This document shows, piece by piece, positions 29,378-39,968 of a stretch of 64,000 nucleotides of DNA. Numbering within the stretch: the first letter of the stretch is position 1; each line of letters begins with the position of its first letter. Under the pieces are notes generated by a model, which was not told where the DNA came from, searched no databases, and worked only from the letters and a program-made list of their open reading frames with translations. The stretch spans positions 1 through 64,000 of the forward strand of contig CALKNZ010000024.1 in the NCBI GenBank assembly GCA_938091995.1. The letters are read 5' to 3'. The position numbers were made by a program, and so were the translations under genes. Source of the DNA: an uncultured Luminiphilus sp. (lineage in GTDB: Bacteria; Pseudomonadota; Gammaproteobacteria; Pseudomonadales; Halieaceae).

Positions 29378-29755
29378 TTAAACCCTCACTAATGCGCAGA
29401 TCTTATTGCCCGAGGGATCACGTAAATACGCCAAGTACAACGGACCCATACCACCTTCACGGACCCCTGGGGGTTCTTCGCAGGTTATGCCACCACTCAC
29501 CAAGCCCGCAGCATGCCACGCGTCTGCAGCTTCCGTGGTTGCTGCAGCAAAGCCAATAGTGGAGCCATTGCCGTGTCCTGCGGGGTTGCCGTCGATGGGC
29601 TTGCTCAGCGCAAAAATTCCCGTATCCGTCATATAAAAAACGCGACCCTTCTCATCCATAACACCGGGGCCGTGTCCTAAAGCTCCCAAAGTTGCATCAT
29701 AAAACGCCTTGGACGCTTCGATATCATTGGCACCGATCATAATGTGGCTAAACAT
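29378..29755 (-). CDS. VOC/glyoxalase family protein
   Basis: MFSHIMIGANDIEASKAFYDATLGALG; LRDPSGNKICAL. Confidence 0.85.
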   Translation of the reverse strand: MFSHIMIGANDIEASKAFYDATLGALGHGPGVMDEKGRVFYMTDTGIFALSKPIDGNPAGHGNGSTIGFAAATTEAADAWHAAGLVSGGITCEEPPGVREGGMGPLYLAYLRDPSGNKICALVRV

Positions 29756-29891
29756 AACGCTATCCTTTTACATTGACTGCTAAGTGAGGCTTTTCCACGT
29801 AAAACTGTTGGGGATTACACGTGCAAGCGATCGTAAAGGGAACGTCCAACCTTGTCACACTCTTTGTTTAAAAAAGCATACCGTCGCGACA

Positions 29892-32279
29892 TTAATGTGG
29901 CTCTCCCAACTCTGACTCAAATAATTTGAGAATACGTCGGTACTGATCCAACCAGCTTTCGGGATGAACGTAGCCATGTGGCTCGAGGGGATACGATGCC
30001 AGCTCCCAATGCTCTTTTTCAAGTTCGATAAGCCGCTGAACCAGACGCACTGAATCTTTGTAGAACACATTGTCATCTAGCATGCCGTGACTGATCAGCA
30101 AGGCGCCTTCAAAGCCCTCAACAAATTCAATAGGAGAGCTACGATGGTGGGCCTCGGGATCGACCTCAGGCGTGTTGAGAATATTGGCCGTATAAGAGTC
30201 GTTGTAATGGCGCCAGTCGGTGACCGGGCGTAGAGCCGCACCTGCAGCAAATACGTCGGGGGCATTAAATAAAGCCATAAAAGCCATAAATCCACCATAA
30301 GACCCGCCATAAACACCAACCCGATCGGGGTCTCCGCTGTGATTTTCAACCAGCCATTGCACCCCGTCTATAAGGTCTTCCAATTCCGGCGTTCCCATCT
30401 GCCGGTAAATCGCCGTTCGCCAGTCACGTCCATAACCGCGACTGGCGCGGTAATCCATATCTAAAACATGATAGCCACGTTCAGTCAGCAGGTTGTGGAA
30501 CATTTGCTCCCGAAAGTAATAGGGAAATTTATGGTGCGTATTTTGGGTGTAGCCTGCGCCATGGACGAACATCACGATGGGACGCAAGCCCTCAAAACCG
30601 CCCTGTGCGGGATAAAACTTGGACCAAATAGGCTTTTCAACGCCATGCCCTGACGGGATGGGTACAAATTCGGGTTTCTGCCAATGCATGGTGGCATAAG
30701 CCTCATTAACAGTATCGGTCCCTAGCTTGAGACTACCCGTTGCCAAATCTAAAACAATAGACTGGGTAGGCCGATAACTTTCAGAGAACAGCAGCAACGC
30801 CTGTTCCCCGTTCGGGTGCAGAGCAAACGCCTCTACACCCTTAAGATCGGTTAACCGTGTCATTGTTTTGGTGGGAATATGCAATCGATACAGGTCGTAC
30901 TCGGTAGGATGGGCACGGTTACTCAGCACCAGCGCTGACGCCCCATCAGGCAACCAAGCGACATCGGTGACTTCGAACTCTCCTTGAGTGTATTGCACCA
31001 CACTACCGTTCGGTTGAGTGGTATACAGATGACTGTACCCAGAGGCTTCCGATAACCACCAAATCTGATTGTTACCCGGAATCCACCCGACATCGTTGAA
31101 TTGCCAGTTTATCCAAGCCGAATCATGCAGGTGTTCTACTAAGGTCAGCTCCTGAGTTTCTGCCGTTAGCCGTAAGGTCCATCGATCCTTATTGTCAATG
31201 GCGTGCACCTGTATCAACGCATCAGCACCGTGATCGTTCCAAATCAGCCGCTCAAAGCTCACTGGGCGCAGATTTTCTGCATCGTAGACAGGCAGATCTT
31301 GAGCACGCTTAAGCTCAGCCAACGGATCCGAATCAATGCCAGGAAGCTCCGTCATGCTCAAGTCAAACCGCTGCCGTTCTTTTAAGTCTAAAAGCCAAAG
31401 TGACTGAGGCGCGGGTGACTCTCGACCCACCAAACGTCGAACGTCTTCAACATCGACATATCCAGAACGGGTCACATAGTGGGGCATTTTATCGGCTTGA
31501 TTGTTATCTGCATTCGCTGAACGCACTGCCGCTAACAGCCAGCGTCCATTGGGGGACAACATGCTATCAACCAACTGATAGTTGGCCCCTAGATACCATG
31601 GATTCGTCCCAAATCCCCCAGACTTTTCCTGCTGCACTTTGGCCTCAAACTGCTCCTGCTGTGCACGCCGTTCACGCTCGAGGGTAGTAAATAATCGAAG
31701 TTGCTCCTGGGCCAATACGTCGTCTGGAATCTTGTGCGGAGACTCCTCGAACACCAAGGGCGTTAAGACCCTAGCGCTACCGCTGTCCAGATCGATTTGC
31801 CACCATCGTTGAGCAACCAAAAAAAACACCGTATTTCCCGCGGGCGAAAATTGAGGACGACTCACAGGCTCGGTTCCCGAGAACAACACTCGGTGGGCGT
31901 TAGTTTTCAGATCGCGCAGCACCAACGTGCCTTCTCGAACACTGACCGCCAATCCAGTCTGCTTATGAACCGTAGGGTTTGGACCATCGCTATGGACACC
32001 TTGCGATGCTGACACAGTTACAGGAGCCCCGGGGGCGTCTGTCATCGCAAAGGTATCTCGCAGGGTACTGCCCTGCCGTTTTGTACGATAAAAATAACCA
32101 CCATCATCCAGCTGCCACCAGGCAGCCTCTACGGGCGGTCCGATCCAATCAGGATCTGCCATGATGGTTTTGAGATCAGTGGCGTTCCCTGTTACCGCTG
32201 CACCGAGAATGAGGACAGACAAAAATGCGGCAACTGACCGCTGATATTTGATGAACTTCATAGCTGCATTCTCTTTCAA
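29892..32279 (-). CDS. S9 family (prolyl oligopeptidase/DPP-IV-like) peptidase, exported
   Basis: Beta-propeller then alpha/beta hydrolase with nucleophile GVYGGSYGGFMA, and C-terminal Asp/His (DDNVFYKDS, LEPHGY). Confidence 0.88.
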   Translation of the reverse strand: MKENAAMKFIKYQRSVAAFLSVLILGAAVTGNATDLKTIMADPDWIGPPVEAAWWQLDDGGYFYRTKRQGSTLRDTFAMTDAPGAPVTVSASQGVHSDGPNPTVHKQTGLAVSVREGTLVLRDLKTNAHRVLFSGTEPVSRPQFSPAGNTVFFLVAQRWWQIDLDSGSARVLTPLVFEESPHKIPDDVLAQEQLRLFTTLERERRAQQEQFEAKVQQEKSGGFGTNPWYLGANYQLVDSMLSPNGRWLLAAVRSANADNNQADKMPHYVTRSGYVDVEDVRRLVGRESPAPQSLWLLDLKERQRFDLSMTELPGIDSDPLAELKRAQDLPVYDAENLRPVSFERLIWNDHGADALIQVHAIDNKDRWTLRLTAETQELTLVEHLHDSAWINWQFNDVGWIPGNNQIWWLSEASGYSHLYTTQPNGSVVQYTQGEFEVTDVAWLPDGASALVLSNRAHPTEYDLYRLHIPTKTMTRLTDLKGVEAFALHPNGEQALLLFSESYRPTQSIVLDLATGSLKLGTDTVNEAYATMHWQKPEFVPIPSGHGVEKPIWSKFYPAQGGFEGLRPIVMFVHGAGYTQNTHHKFPYYFREQMFHNLLTERGYHVLDMDYRASRGYGRDWRTAIYRQMGTPELEDLIDGVQWLVENHSGDPDRVGVYGGSYGGFMAFMALFNAPDVFAAGAALRPVTDWRHYNDSYTANILNTPEVDPEAHHRSSPIEFVEGFEGALLISHGMLDDNVFYKDSVRLVQRLIELEKEHWELASYPLEPHGYVHPESWLDQYRRILKLFESELGEPH

Positions 32280-32540
32280 AAAATCGGCGCTACTCGCCAG
32301 CCAAGGCTAATAGTGTGGTCTAGTCTCTCACGGCAAATTAGTAACCGCGATGGTTTCCCACTATCTGGCCGAGCTTGAATGTGTCGAGACAACCAAAAAA
32401 GTTTTAGCATTTTTTCACTAGAGTTGTCTAAAAACATGCTATCAAGCTTGACACCTCTAAGGAGAAACAATATCTCTTATCCCCTGTCGCCTACCAAGAT
32501 GCTAAGTTAACGCCAACCTACGCACGTAAAGGCAGAACCA

Positions 32541-34235
32541 ATGAGGCAACTTACAACGCTGTTTAGAGCAGCAGCTATTTTCCTTGGGCTTACCGTCTGC
32601 AATGCCTTTAGCAGCGAAACTTCGCGCCATTTTGATACATTGATTCGTGGTGGAACGCTTTATGACGGATCAGGCAGCACGCCCTATATTGGGGATCTTG
32701 GAATCACCGGTGACCGTATTGTCGCGCTAGGCGATCTGAATAATGCGACGGCTGACAACCTGATCAACGCCCAAGGCAAAGCCGTGAGCCCGGGGTTTAT
32801 CAATATGATCGGCTGGGGCGTTACCAGTCTCATCGCCGACGGTCGAGGCCTCAGCGATATTACTCAAGGCATTACTCTGGAAGTCTTTGGCGAAGGCAAT
32901 TCCATGGGACCTCTTAGTCAAGACATGAAGACTGATTTTCCTAAATATTGGGGTGAGATAGCGCCTCAATGGACCTCACTGGGAGAATACTTGGAATTTC
33001 TGGAAGTAAAGGGGGTCGCACCGAATGTCGCGTCTTTTATTGGCGCAACCACACCTCGAATACACGTATTGGGGCAGGACGATGTCGATCCAACACCGGA
33101 ACAACTCAAGCGCATGCAGGAGTTGGTGCGAGAAGCCATGCGGGAAGGTGCCGTTGGGGTGGCCTCATCGTTGATTTATACGCCCGCGAGCTTTGCCGAA
33201 ACCGATGAGTTGATCGCCTTGGCCAAAGCCGCTGCAGAATACGGCGGAATTTATGCCTCTCACCTTCGTAACGAGGGAAAACAAATTTTTAGCGCCCTTG
33301 ATGAGCTGATTACAATTTCCAGAGAGGCTGCCATACCTGCAGAAATCTACCATATTAAAATTGCGCATCCGCCGTCATGGGACCGCTTCGATGACGTCCT
33401 TGCTCGCATTGAAGTCGCACGCAGTGAAGGCCTAAAAATAACCGCCGACATGTACCCCTACCCCGCCGGCTCAACCGGGCTTGATGCCGTCATGCCGGCC
33501 TGGGTAAAAGCCGGAGGCATCGACGCATGGATTGCTCGAATGCAAGATCCTGATACCCGTCAGACTCTGGCTCAGCAAATGCGAGAAGACTCAGATGAAT
33601 GGGACAATCGCCTCGCGAGCGGCGGTGCGGAGACTGTCATGCTGGTGGAATTTCGAAATCCTGAGCTCAAACACCTGGCGGGAAAAACCCTTGCAGAGGT
33701 TGCCATCATGCGCAACCAAAGTCCTGAAGAGACCGCCATGGATTTGGTCATTGAGGATGGAACACGGGTGGGTGCCATGTACTTTAACCAATCAGAAAGC
33801 GTGGTACGAAAGGCCATCCAACAACCCTGGGTAAGCTTTTGTACCGACGCAGTTACCATAGCCGCCGAGGGCGATGCTCTGCTGAACCACAGGCATCCCC
33901 GAACCTATGGAACGTTTCCCCGAGTACTTGGACATTACGTACGGGAATTAAATTTACTATCACTAGAGCAAGCCATTCACCGTGCCAGCGGTTTACCCGC
34001 AACCAATCTGTCATTGCGCGATCGCGGTTTTCTCCGCGAGGGTTACTTTGCTGATGTGCTTGTGTTTGACCCGGACACCATTATCGATCAAGCAACCTTT
34101 GAGCAGCCCCATCAATACGCCGTCGGCATGGAACAGGTGCTGATTAATGGTGTTGCCGTCATTGAGGACAGTGCAGCCACAGGCGCTACGCCGGGACGCG
34201 TCGTCAGAGGGCCGGGGTGGACCGGATGGCAATGA
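32541..34235 (+). CDS. N-acyl-D-amino-acid deacylase-like amidohydrolase, exported
   Basis: LIRGGTLYDGSGSTPYIGDLGI, SPGFINM, YASHLRNEG, ADMYPYPAGSTGL. Confidence 0.85.
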   Translation: MRQLTTLFRAAAIFLGLTVCNAFSSETSRHFDTLIRGGTLYDGSGSTPYIGDLGITGDRIVALGDLNNATADNLINAQGKAVSPGFINMIGWGVTSLIADGRGLSDITQGITLEVFGEGNSMGPLSQDMKTDFPKYWGEIAPQWTSLGEYLEFLEVKGVAPNVASFIGATTPRIHVLGQDDVDPTPEQLKRMQELVREAMREGAVGVASSLIYTPASFAETDELIALAKAAAEYGGIYASHLRNEGKQIFSALDELITISREAAIPAEIYHIKIAHPPSWDRFDDVLARIEVARSEGLKITADMYPYPAGSTGLDAVMPAWVKAGGIDAWIARMQDPDTRQTLAQQMREDSDEWDNRLASGGAETVMLVEFRNPELKHLAGKTLAEVAIMRNQSPEETAMDLVIEDGTRVGAMYFNQSESVVRKAIQQPWVSFCTDAVTIAAEGDALLNHRHPRTYGTFPRVLGHYVRELNLLSLEQAIHRASGLPATNLSLRDRGFLREGYFADVLVFDPDTIIDQATFEQPHQYAVGMEQVLINGVAVIEDSAATGATPGRVVRGPGWTGWQ

Positions 34236-34303
34236 CTCACTGCGCGCAGCCACCCGTGCCCTAGGTCGGTTACAATCACGGTTTTCGGTTAATCAGCGTC
34301 ACT

Positions 34304-34885
34304 ATGGACCATCAAAGCCCTCTAAAAAGCCCATCCCCACAAGCCTGGACTGACTGCGTACTCAACAATTTTGATGCCTTTCTTCTCGATCACGCTGCCG
34401 CCGAGAAAAAGGCATCGGGCATGGCGCTATCGATGGTGTCCCACTACCCAGACAAACCCAAGTTAGTGCTCGCAATGGCGGAACTTGCTGTTGAAGAAAT
34501 GGTTCATTTCCGCGAGGTCATTAAAATCATTCAGTCACGTGGGCTGGCATTGGGTGCTGATGTTAAGGACCCCTATGTCAACAGTATTAGGAGCTTATTA
34601 CGTCAAGGCTCCGAACTTTATCTTTTAGATCGATTACTGACCGCCGGCGCTATTGAGGCTCGAGGCGCCGAGCGTTTTGGGTTGATTGCTGCGGCACTAC
34701 CCGAAGGTGAGTTAAAAACCTTTTACCGGTCGATTACACGATCTGAAGACCGACACTTCGAGCTGTTTTTAGATCTTGCCTCCGAATATTTTTCAGCCGA
34801 CACGATCAGCACGCGTTGGCAGGAAATACTCACTTTTGAGAGTCAGGTGGTTGCCGAGTTACCTATTCGTGCCGCACTCCATTGA
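34304..34885 (+). CDS. miaE: tRNA-(ms2io6A)-hydroxylase MiaE
   Basis: Ferritin-like di-iron protein; DHAAAEKKASGMALSMVSHYPDK, VEEMVHFREV, SEDRHFELF. Confidence 0.85.
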   Translation: MDHQSPLKSPSPQAWTDCVLNNFDAFLLDHAAAEKKASGMALSMVSHYPDKPKLVLAMAELAVEEMVHFREVIKIIQSRGLALGADVKDPYVNSIRSLLRQGSELYLLDRLLTAGAIEARGAERFGLIAAALPEGELKTFYRSITRSEDRHFELFLDLASEYFSADTISTRWQEILTFESQVVAELPIRAALH

Positions 34886-36165
34886 GACCAGACGCTGACA
34901 CCGTCATCGATAAATACCTATCGCGCTATGCTCTACTACCCGCGCTTCCCAAACTAACAAGTCACTGGCAGCACGTGATGGTGATTCCTTGCTTTAGGGA
35001 AGATCCCGAGTTCCTGACAAGAATTACTGACCCCCCCCCTGGGCAAACCTTGCTTGTGATCGGTGTTCTAAACCGTCCCGAGACCGATTTAGATCCCAAT
35101 GCCAATAGCGCACTGTTGAGCCACCTAGAACATCTGGGGGAGCGTTCACCACTTTCAGGGACCTTATTGTGCCCTTTGTCACCCGCCACCACACTACTCA
35201 TGATAGACCTCGAGCACCTCGAGGGATTGACCCCAAAAAATGAGGGTGTAGGTAGAGCAAGGCGGGTCGGGTGCGATCTCGCACTTTGGCTCATGCAGCA
35301 GGGTCACATTGAGTCTAAATGGATTTATTCTTGCGATGCCGATGCCGAATGGCCTTCACATTATCTCAGTCAATCTTGGCCCACTGATGCAGCAGCCATA
35401 TCCCTTCCGTTCCAGCATGTACTGGATACCGGAACGTCCTTAGGCAAGGCCACGTTGATCTACGAGCTATGGCTACATCACTACATTTTAGGTCTCGAAT
35501 TTTCAGCATCGCCCTATGCTTTTCACACGCTGGGCAGCAGCTGCGGCTTTAACGCCCGCTGCTACGCAGCCGTTCGCGGTATGCCGCTGCGTGCCGGTGC
35601 TGAAGATTTTTACCTGCTTAACAAACTGGCCAAAGTGGGCGAGATCTGTCGACCGGCAGGACCGCCTGTGCTTATACAAGCTCGCGCCTCAGACCGTGTG
35701 CCCTTTGGAACAGGACCGGCTGTCTCACGTTTGATGGCAACAGAACAGCCAGAGACAACCCCCTTTTTTTACCATTGCGACTGCTTTTTGGCCCTTAAAG
35801 CGACACTTGAATGTTTTTCGCAGTGGTTAGATCGCCCGAACCCCAACATAACTCAAGACCTGTCCCAGCGTTTGCCCAAGGCGCTCGCTTTGACAGCAAC
35901 TACACTCCTAATGAACTTAGGACTCCTGAAGGCCCTTTCCCATACGCAAAAAAGCAGCCGTGACAGTGCCCAACGGGCACGACAACTTCACACCTGGTTT
36001 GACGGATTTAAGACACTCAAATTTTTGAATGGTTTACGCGAGCACACCGGCGGCCATGCAACCTATCGGCAAATACAAGGTGATGATACGACGCCTCTCA
36101 ATGCAGAGGCTTTACTGACGTCGCGCAATACCATCATTAGTCAGTGGGGCTGGCGAGCTGATTAA
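34882..36165 (+). CDS. Glycosyltransferase-like protein (GT-A type)
   Basis: VMVIPCFRED, GVGRARRVGCDLAL, SCDADAEWPSHYL DXD-like motif; TTG start overlapping miaE stop. Confidence 0.55.
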   Translation: MRPDADTVIDKYLSRYALLPALPKLTSHWQHVMVIPCFREDPEFLTRITDPPPGQTLLVIGVLNRPETDLDPNANSALLSHLEHLGERSPLSGTLLCPLSPATTLLMIDLEHLEGLTPKNEGVGRARRVGCDLALWLMQQGHIESKWIYSCDADAEWPSHYLSQSWPTDAAAISLPFQHVLDTGTSLGKATLIYELWLHHYILGLEFSASPYAFHTLGSSCGFNARCYAAVRGMPLRAGAEDFYLLNKLAKVGEICRPAGPPVLIQARASDRVPFGTGPAVSRLMATEQPETTPFFYHCDCFLALKATLECFSQWLDRPNPNITQDLSQRLPKALALTATTLLMNLGLLKALSHTQKSSRDSAQRARQLHTWFDGFKTLKFLNGLREHTGGHATYRQIQGDDTTPLNAEALLTSRNTIISQWGWRAD

Positions 36166-36249
36166 AGCAAGGCATTATTGTCGTACCGGGGGTGCCAAAA
36201 CGACCCCAGATTCCACTACACTACTACGACTTTTAGACGAGATAGCACT

Positions 36250-37152
36250 ATGATCGACCGCGTAATCGCTGTGATGCAAGACGACCTGGTGATGCTGGCC
36301 CTCCCGGCTTTTTTTGCCGCCCTGGGCATTGAATTGTTATGGGCAAAAAAACAGTTCAGACCCGTCTACGAAAGCCAAGACTTTTGGGCCTCCATGCGCA
36401 TCATGGTCTTAACTGTTTTTGTCGATCTCCTGCCCAAGCTTGGCGGTATCTTGCTCATGTTTGTTTGCTACGACCTGTCTCCGTTAAAAGACATCGTCGG
36501 TAGAACGCTGCCTTGGTGGATCTTGCTGTTTTTCCTAGACGACCTCACTTACTACTTATTTCATCGCGGTAATCATGAAGTACGATGGATGTGGGCGGGA
36601 CACTCATCGCACCATAACTCTCAATATTACAACTTGGGAACGGCATTACGCCAAGGTGTGGGGGAGCGAGTTTCAAAATATGTGTTCTGGTGTCCGCTCG
36701 CTTTACTTGGCTTCGACCCAGTTATGATCGTCACCATGTTAAGCATCAGTTTGATTTACCAATATTGGTTGCATACAGAAGCCATTGATCGAATGCCTGC
36801 CTGGTATGAGTTTATTTTTAACACCCCCTCTCACCATCGAGTGCATCATGGCTCCAATACCCGCTACCTTGACCGTAACCACGGGGCCACACTTATCATA
36901 TGGGATAGGCTCATGGGTACCTTCAGCGAAGAGCTCGACTCGGAACCTGTGCGCTACGGGCTTACCAACAATATAAGCTCACAGCGCGTTCTCGATGTGG
37001 CCTTTGGGGAATACGGCAATATGTCACGAGACGTGAAGCGTGCCGAGCGCTGGCAAGACAAACTCGCCTATTTATTCAAAGCCCCGGGGTGGAGCCACGA
37101 CGGTCCCGATAAACGCTCTAACACGCTGCGTCGTGAGGCGGGGTTGAGCTAG
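36250..37152 (+). CDS. Sterol desaturase/fatty acid hydroxylase family protein
   Basis: Histidine clusters HRGNHEVRWMWAGHSSHH and HRVHHGSN with TM helices. Confidence 0.85.
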   Translation: MIDRVIAVMQDDLVMLALPAFFAALGIELLWAKKQFRPVYESQDFWASMRIMVLTVFVDLLPKLGGILLMFVCYDLSPLKDIVGRTLPWWILLFFLDDLTYYLFHRGNHEVRWMWAGHSSHHNSQYYNLGTALRQGVGERVSKYVFWCPLALLGFDPVMIVTMLSISLIYQYWLHTEAIDRMPAWYEFIFNTPSHHRVHHGSNTRYLDRNHGATLIIWDRLMGTFSEELDSEPVRYGLTNNISSQRVLDVAFGEYGNMSRDVKRAERWQDKLAYLFKAPGWSHDGPDKRSNTLRREAGLS

Positions 37153-37359
37153 GCGGCAGAGGGCCTCTAAAACCTCGCAGGCGTAGGTCCGAGTTATGCC
37201 AGGGGACGTTTTGCGCAGTTCATGGAATGCTATCAGGCAATCATAAAAAGACTAACGCCTGCGTGTTACAACCGATACTTGAATGTCGAGACCTTACAAT
37301 TCGACTTCAATACAGCTGCGTGCCAGAATTTACGTTCACCCTATGAAGACGTCAAAGCC

Positions 37360-37902
37360 ATGAGTCAGTTTAAATATCAGGCCGGTCAGTGGTTCTTCGT
37401 ACTGCTGGCAAGTTTCACCCTTCCTGTGACGGCAGCGAACGATGCCGCCCTCCAAATCTCGGTAGCGGGCGGGGCATTTAATGCAAAGTTTAAATTCTTT
37501 AACGCAGCTGATGGCTGTCCCAACTACAACGACATTCCCGGTGCGAAAAATTTTCTGGGCGGCGTACGCGCGTCTGATAAGGGCAGCAGTAAACGCTTAC
37601 CCCTGGATACACCCATCCATGTGTTTTTATTTAAACCCAGAGATACTCCGGGCATTTCTGCAGGCGGAGGCGCGACAGAAATAAGACGACGGGCACTACA
37701 GCTAACCTTAAGCGGGGATGCCTCTCTGAGATACACTGAATTTAACGATCACGTCCCCAGCTGGGAAGCTACTGACAACGTTAGCGTAGAACCGGCAGAA
37801 GCCTGCTTACCCACTAACCCTACTGAACCCCAGCCAATAGAAATACCAACAGCAGAATCCGCTGCAGAGACCGAACCTGCAGAACCCAAAGATCATAAAT
37901 AG
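37360..37902 (+). CDS. Hypothetical exported protein
   Basis: Signal peptide after internal Met (MSQFKYQAGQWFFVLLASFTLPVTAA); no family recognised. Confidence 0.5.
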   Translation: MSQFKYQAGQWFFVLLASFTLPVTAANDAALQISVAGGAFNAKFKFFNAADGCPNYNDIPGAKNFLGGVRASDKGSSKRLPLDTPIHVFLFKPRDTPGISAGGGATEIRRRALQLTLSGDASLRYTEFNDHVPSWEATDNVSVEPAEACLPTNPTEPQPIEIPTAESAAETEPAEPKDHK

Positions 37903-37957
37903 GCACCACCCTAACTAGGCAACGTCGTCGCAGAGCTTGCCGCCAGAAAGGATCAAT

Positions 37958-39625
37958 ATGAGTCAGCATTATTTTATTTGCACAGCGATCACCCTGACGG
38001 CCTTGTTGTTGCCCTCGCTCACGAGTGCCAGCACTAGCACGGATCCATTGTTTGCGAGCATCCAAGATGACATACCACTTCGAGCAGAAGGCCAAGGACA
38101 ATATGATCAGCTCATCATTCGAGGCGCTTATTTAATCGACGGGACAGGCGCGCCAGCGACCGGACCGGTGGATGTCGTTGTTGAAAAAAACCGGATCACT
38201 CAGGTCACAACAGTCGGCACTCCCGGCATTGCCATCGACCCTGAAGGCCGACCCATATTGCTCGACGGGGCCGACTTGAAGACTCGGGAAATCGACGCTC
38301 ACGGTAAATACTTGTTGCCAGGCTTCGTTGACTCCCACACTCATATTCACGCACCGGATAAACGTCAAAAGGTCTCTGCTGACTACATCTTTAAGCTTTG
38401 GTTGGGCCATGGCGTCACCAGCACGAGAGAGGTATTTGGTTCCGACGGTGAAAGCCGGCTTTTAGCCTTGAAGGCGCTTAGCGAGAAAAATGCCATCACC
38501 GCGCCTCGCATTACCGCTTTCCCCTACTTCGCCATGCCTGCGGATGGCGATGAAAAATTACCGGCCATCACCTCTGCCGAGGATGCCAGAAAAAGGGTCC
38601 GCTACTTAAAGCGCATCGGCGCCGACGGGATTAAGTTTATGGGGGCTCCAGAAGATATTTTGTGGGCCGCTTTAGACGAGGCTGAACAACAGGGCCTGGG
38701 CACAACCATGCATCACGCTCAATTAAACGTAGCCCATGCGAATGTACTGGATACCTCAAGCCACGGTCTGGATTGCATGGAACACTGGTACGGACTGCCT
38801 GAGGCACTGTTTACGGACAAAGTTATACAAGACTACCCCTCTGATTACATTTACAGCAACGAGCAACAGCGCTTTGCCCAAGCAGGACGTCTATGGAAGC
38901 AGGCCGCAGGGCCGGGAACTGAACGCTGGAATGAAGTTATGGATACGTTGCTCGAGCGTGATTTTTGTTTAAGTCCCACGTTCACCATCTATTTAGCTAG
39001 CCGGGATCTTATGCGCGCCTACACCGCCGAGTGGCACTACGAATATACCGCCCCAGCGCTATGGGATTTCTACCGGGCCAGTCGCGAAAAACACGGCTCC
39101 TTCTTTTTTAATTGGACAACTCAGGATGAGATCGAGTGGAAACACAACTATCAGCTCTGGATGCAATTCGTTAACGAGTACAAGAATCGTGGAGGCAAAG
39201 TCGTCGTGGGCAGCGACACCGGCTATATTTATAGCCTTTATGGCTTTGGCTACATTCAAGAGCTAGAACTTCTGCAAGAAGCTGGTTTCCATCCGCTTGA
39301 GGTGATCCGCGCAGCGACTAAAATAGGCGCTCAAGTTTTAGGACAAGAGAGCGAACTCGGTACCGTGCAGGTTGGAAAAAAAGCAGACCTCATTATTGTG
39401 GATGAAAACCCGCTGCATAACCTTAAGTCTCTTTATGGTACTGGCGTGCCTAAATTAAACGAGAAAAACCAGCGAGTTGAACGTGTTGGTGGCGTTCGAT
39501 GGACCATCAAGGACGGCATTGTCTACGATGCTCGTGCGCTCCTAGCCGACGTACGAGCTATGGTAAAAGCACAGAAAATAGCGGCGGGACTTGATCCAAA
39601 AATTCCAATGCCTGTGGAGCAGTAG
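37958..39625 (+). CDS. Exported amidohydrolase family protein
   Basis: Metal-binding DSHTHIH, TTMHHAQLN, VVGSDTGY, GTVQVGKKADLIIVD. Confidence 0.87.
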   Translation: MSQHYFICTAITLTALLLPSLTSASTSTDPLFASIQDDIPLRAEGQGQYDQLIIRGAYLIDGTGAPATGPVDVVVEKNRITQVTTVGTPGIAIDPEGRPILLDGADLKTREIDAHGKYLLPGFVDSHTHIHAPDKRQKVSADYIFKLWLGHGVTSTREVFGSDGESRLLALKALSEKNAITAPRITAFPYFAMPADGDEKLPAITSAEDARKRVRYLKRIGADGIKFMGAPEDILWAALDEAEQQGLGTTMHHAQLNVAHANVLDTSSHGLDCMEHWYGLPEALFTDKVIQDYPSDYIYSNEQQRFAQAGRLWKQAAGPGTERWNEVMDTLLERDFCLSPTFTIYLASRDLMRAYTAEWHYEYTAPALWDFYRASREKHGSFFFNWTTQDEIEWKHNYQLWMQFVNEYKNRGGKVVVGSDTGYIYSLYGFGYIQELELLQEAGFHPLEVIRAATKIGAQVLGQESELGTVQVGKKADLIIVDENPLHNLKSLYGTGVPKLNEKNQRVERVGGVRWTIKDGIVYDARALLADVRAMVKAQKIAAGLDPKIPMPVEQ

Positions 39626-39968
39626 AAGCATTACCACCATCCAAAAGACACACTGCAAGGATAGATAGGACTGCAAAGGTCTAATGCTTGCACTGTCTCA
39701 ATGGGCCCTATGGTCAGGAGCAATCAAGATCGGGCTCAAGGCAGTACCTAGGAGATTGGATCGAAAAGAATTGCGGGTGACCGATGCCAGCTCGGCCCCA
39801 AGCCCAGTCCCGTGTGGTTAGCAGCGAGCGTGGTCGAGCTCCTGATTAACTCACTAAGCGTCACTAGGCAGGCCACCCAACACCCTTGAACCTGATGGCT
39901 AAAAGCGGCACTTGAACGTGCTGCGCGGTCTGAGCACCCCAACTTGTAAACTTACGCCAAGCGCAGAA

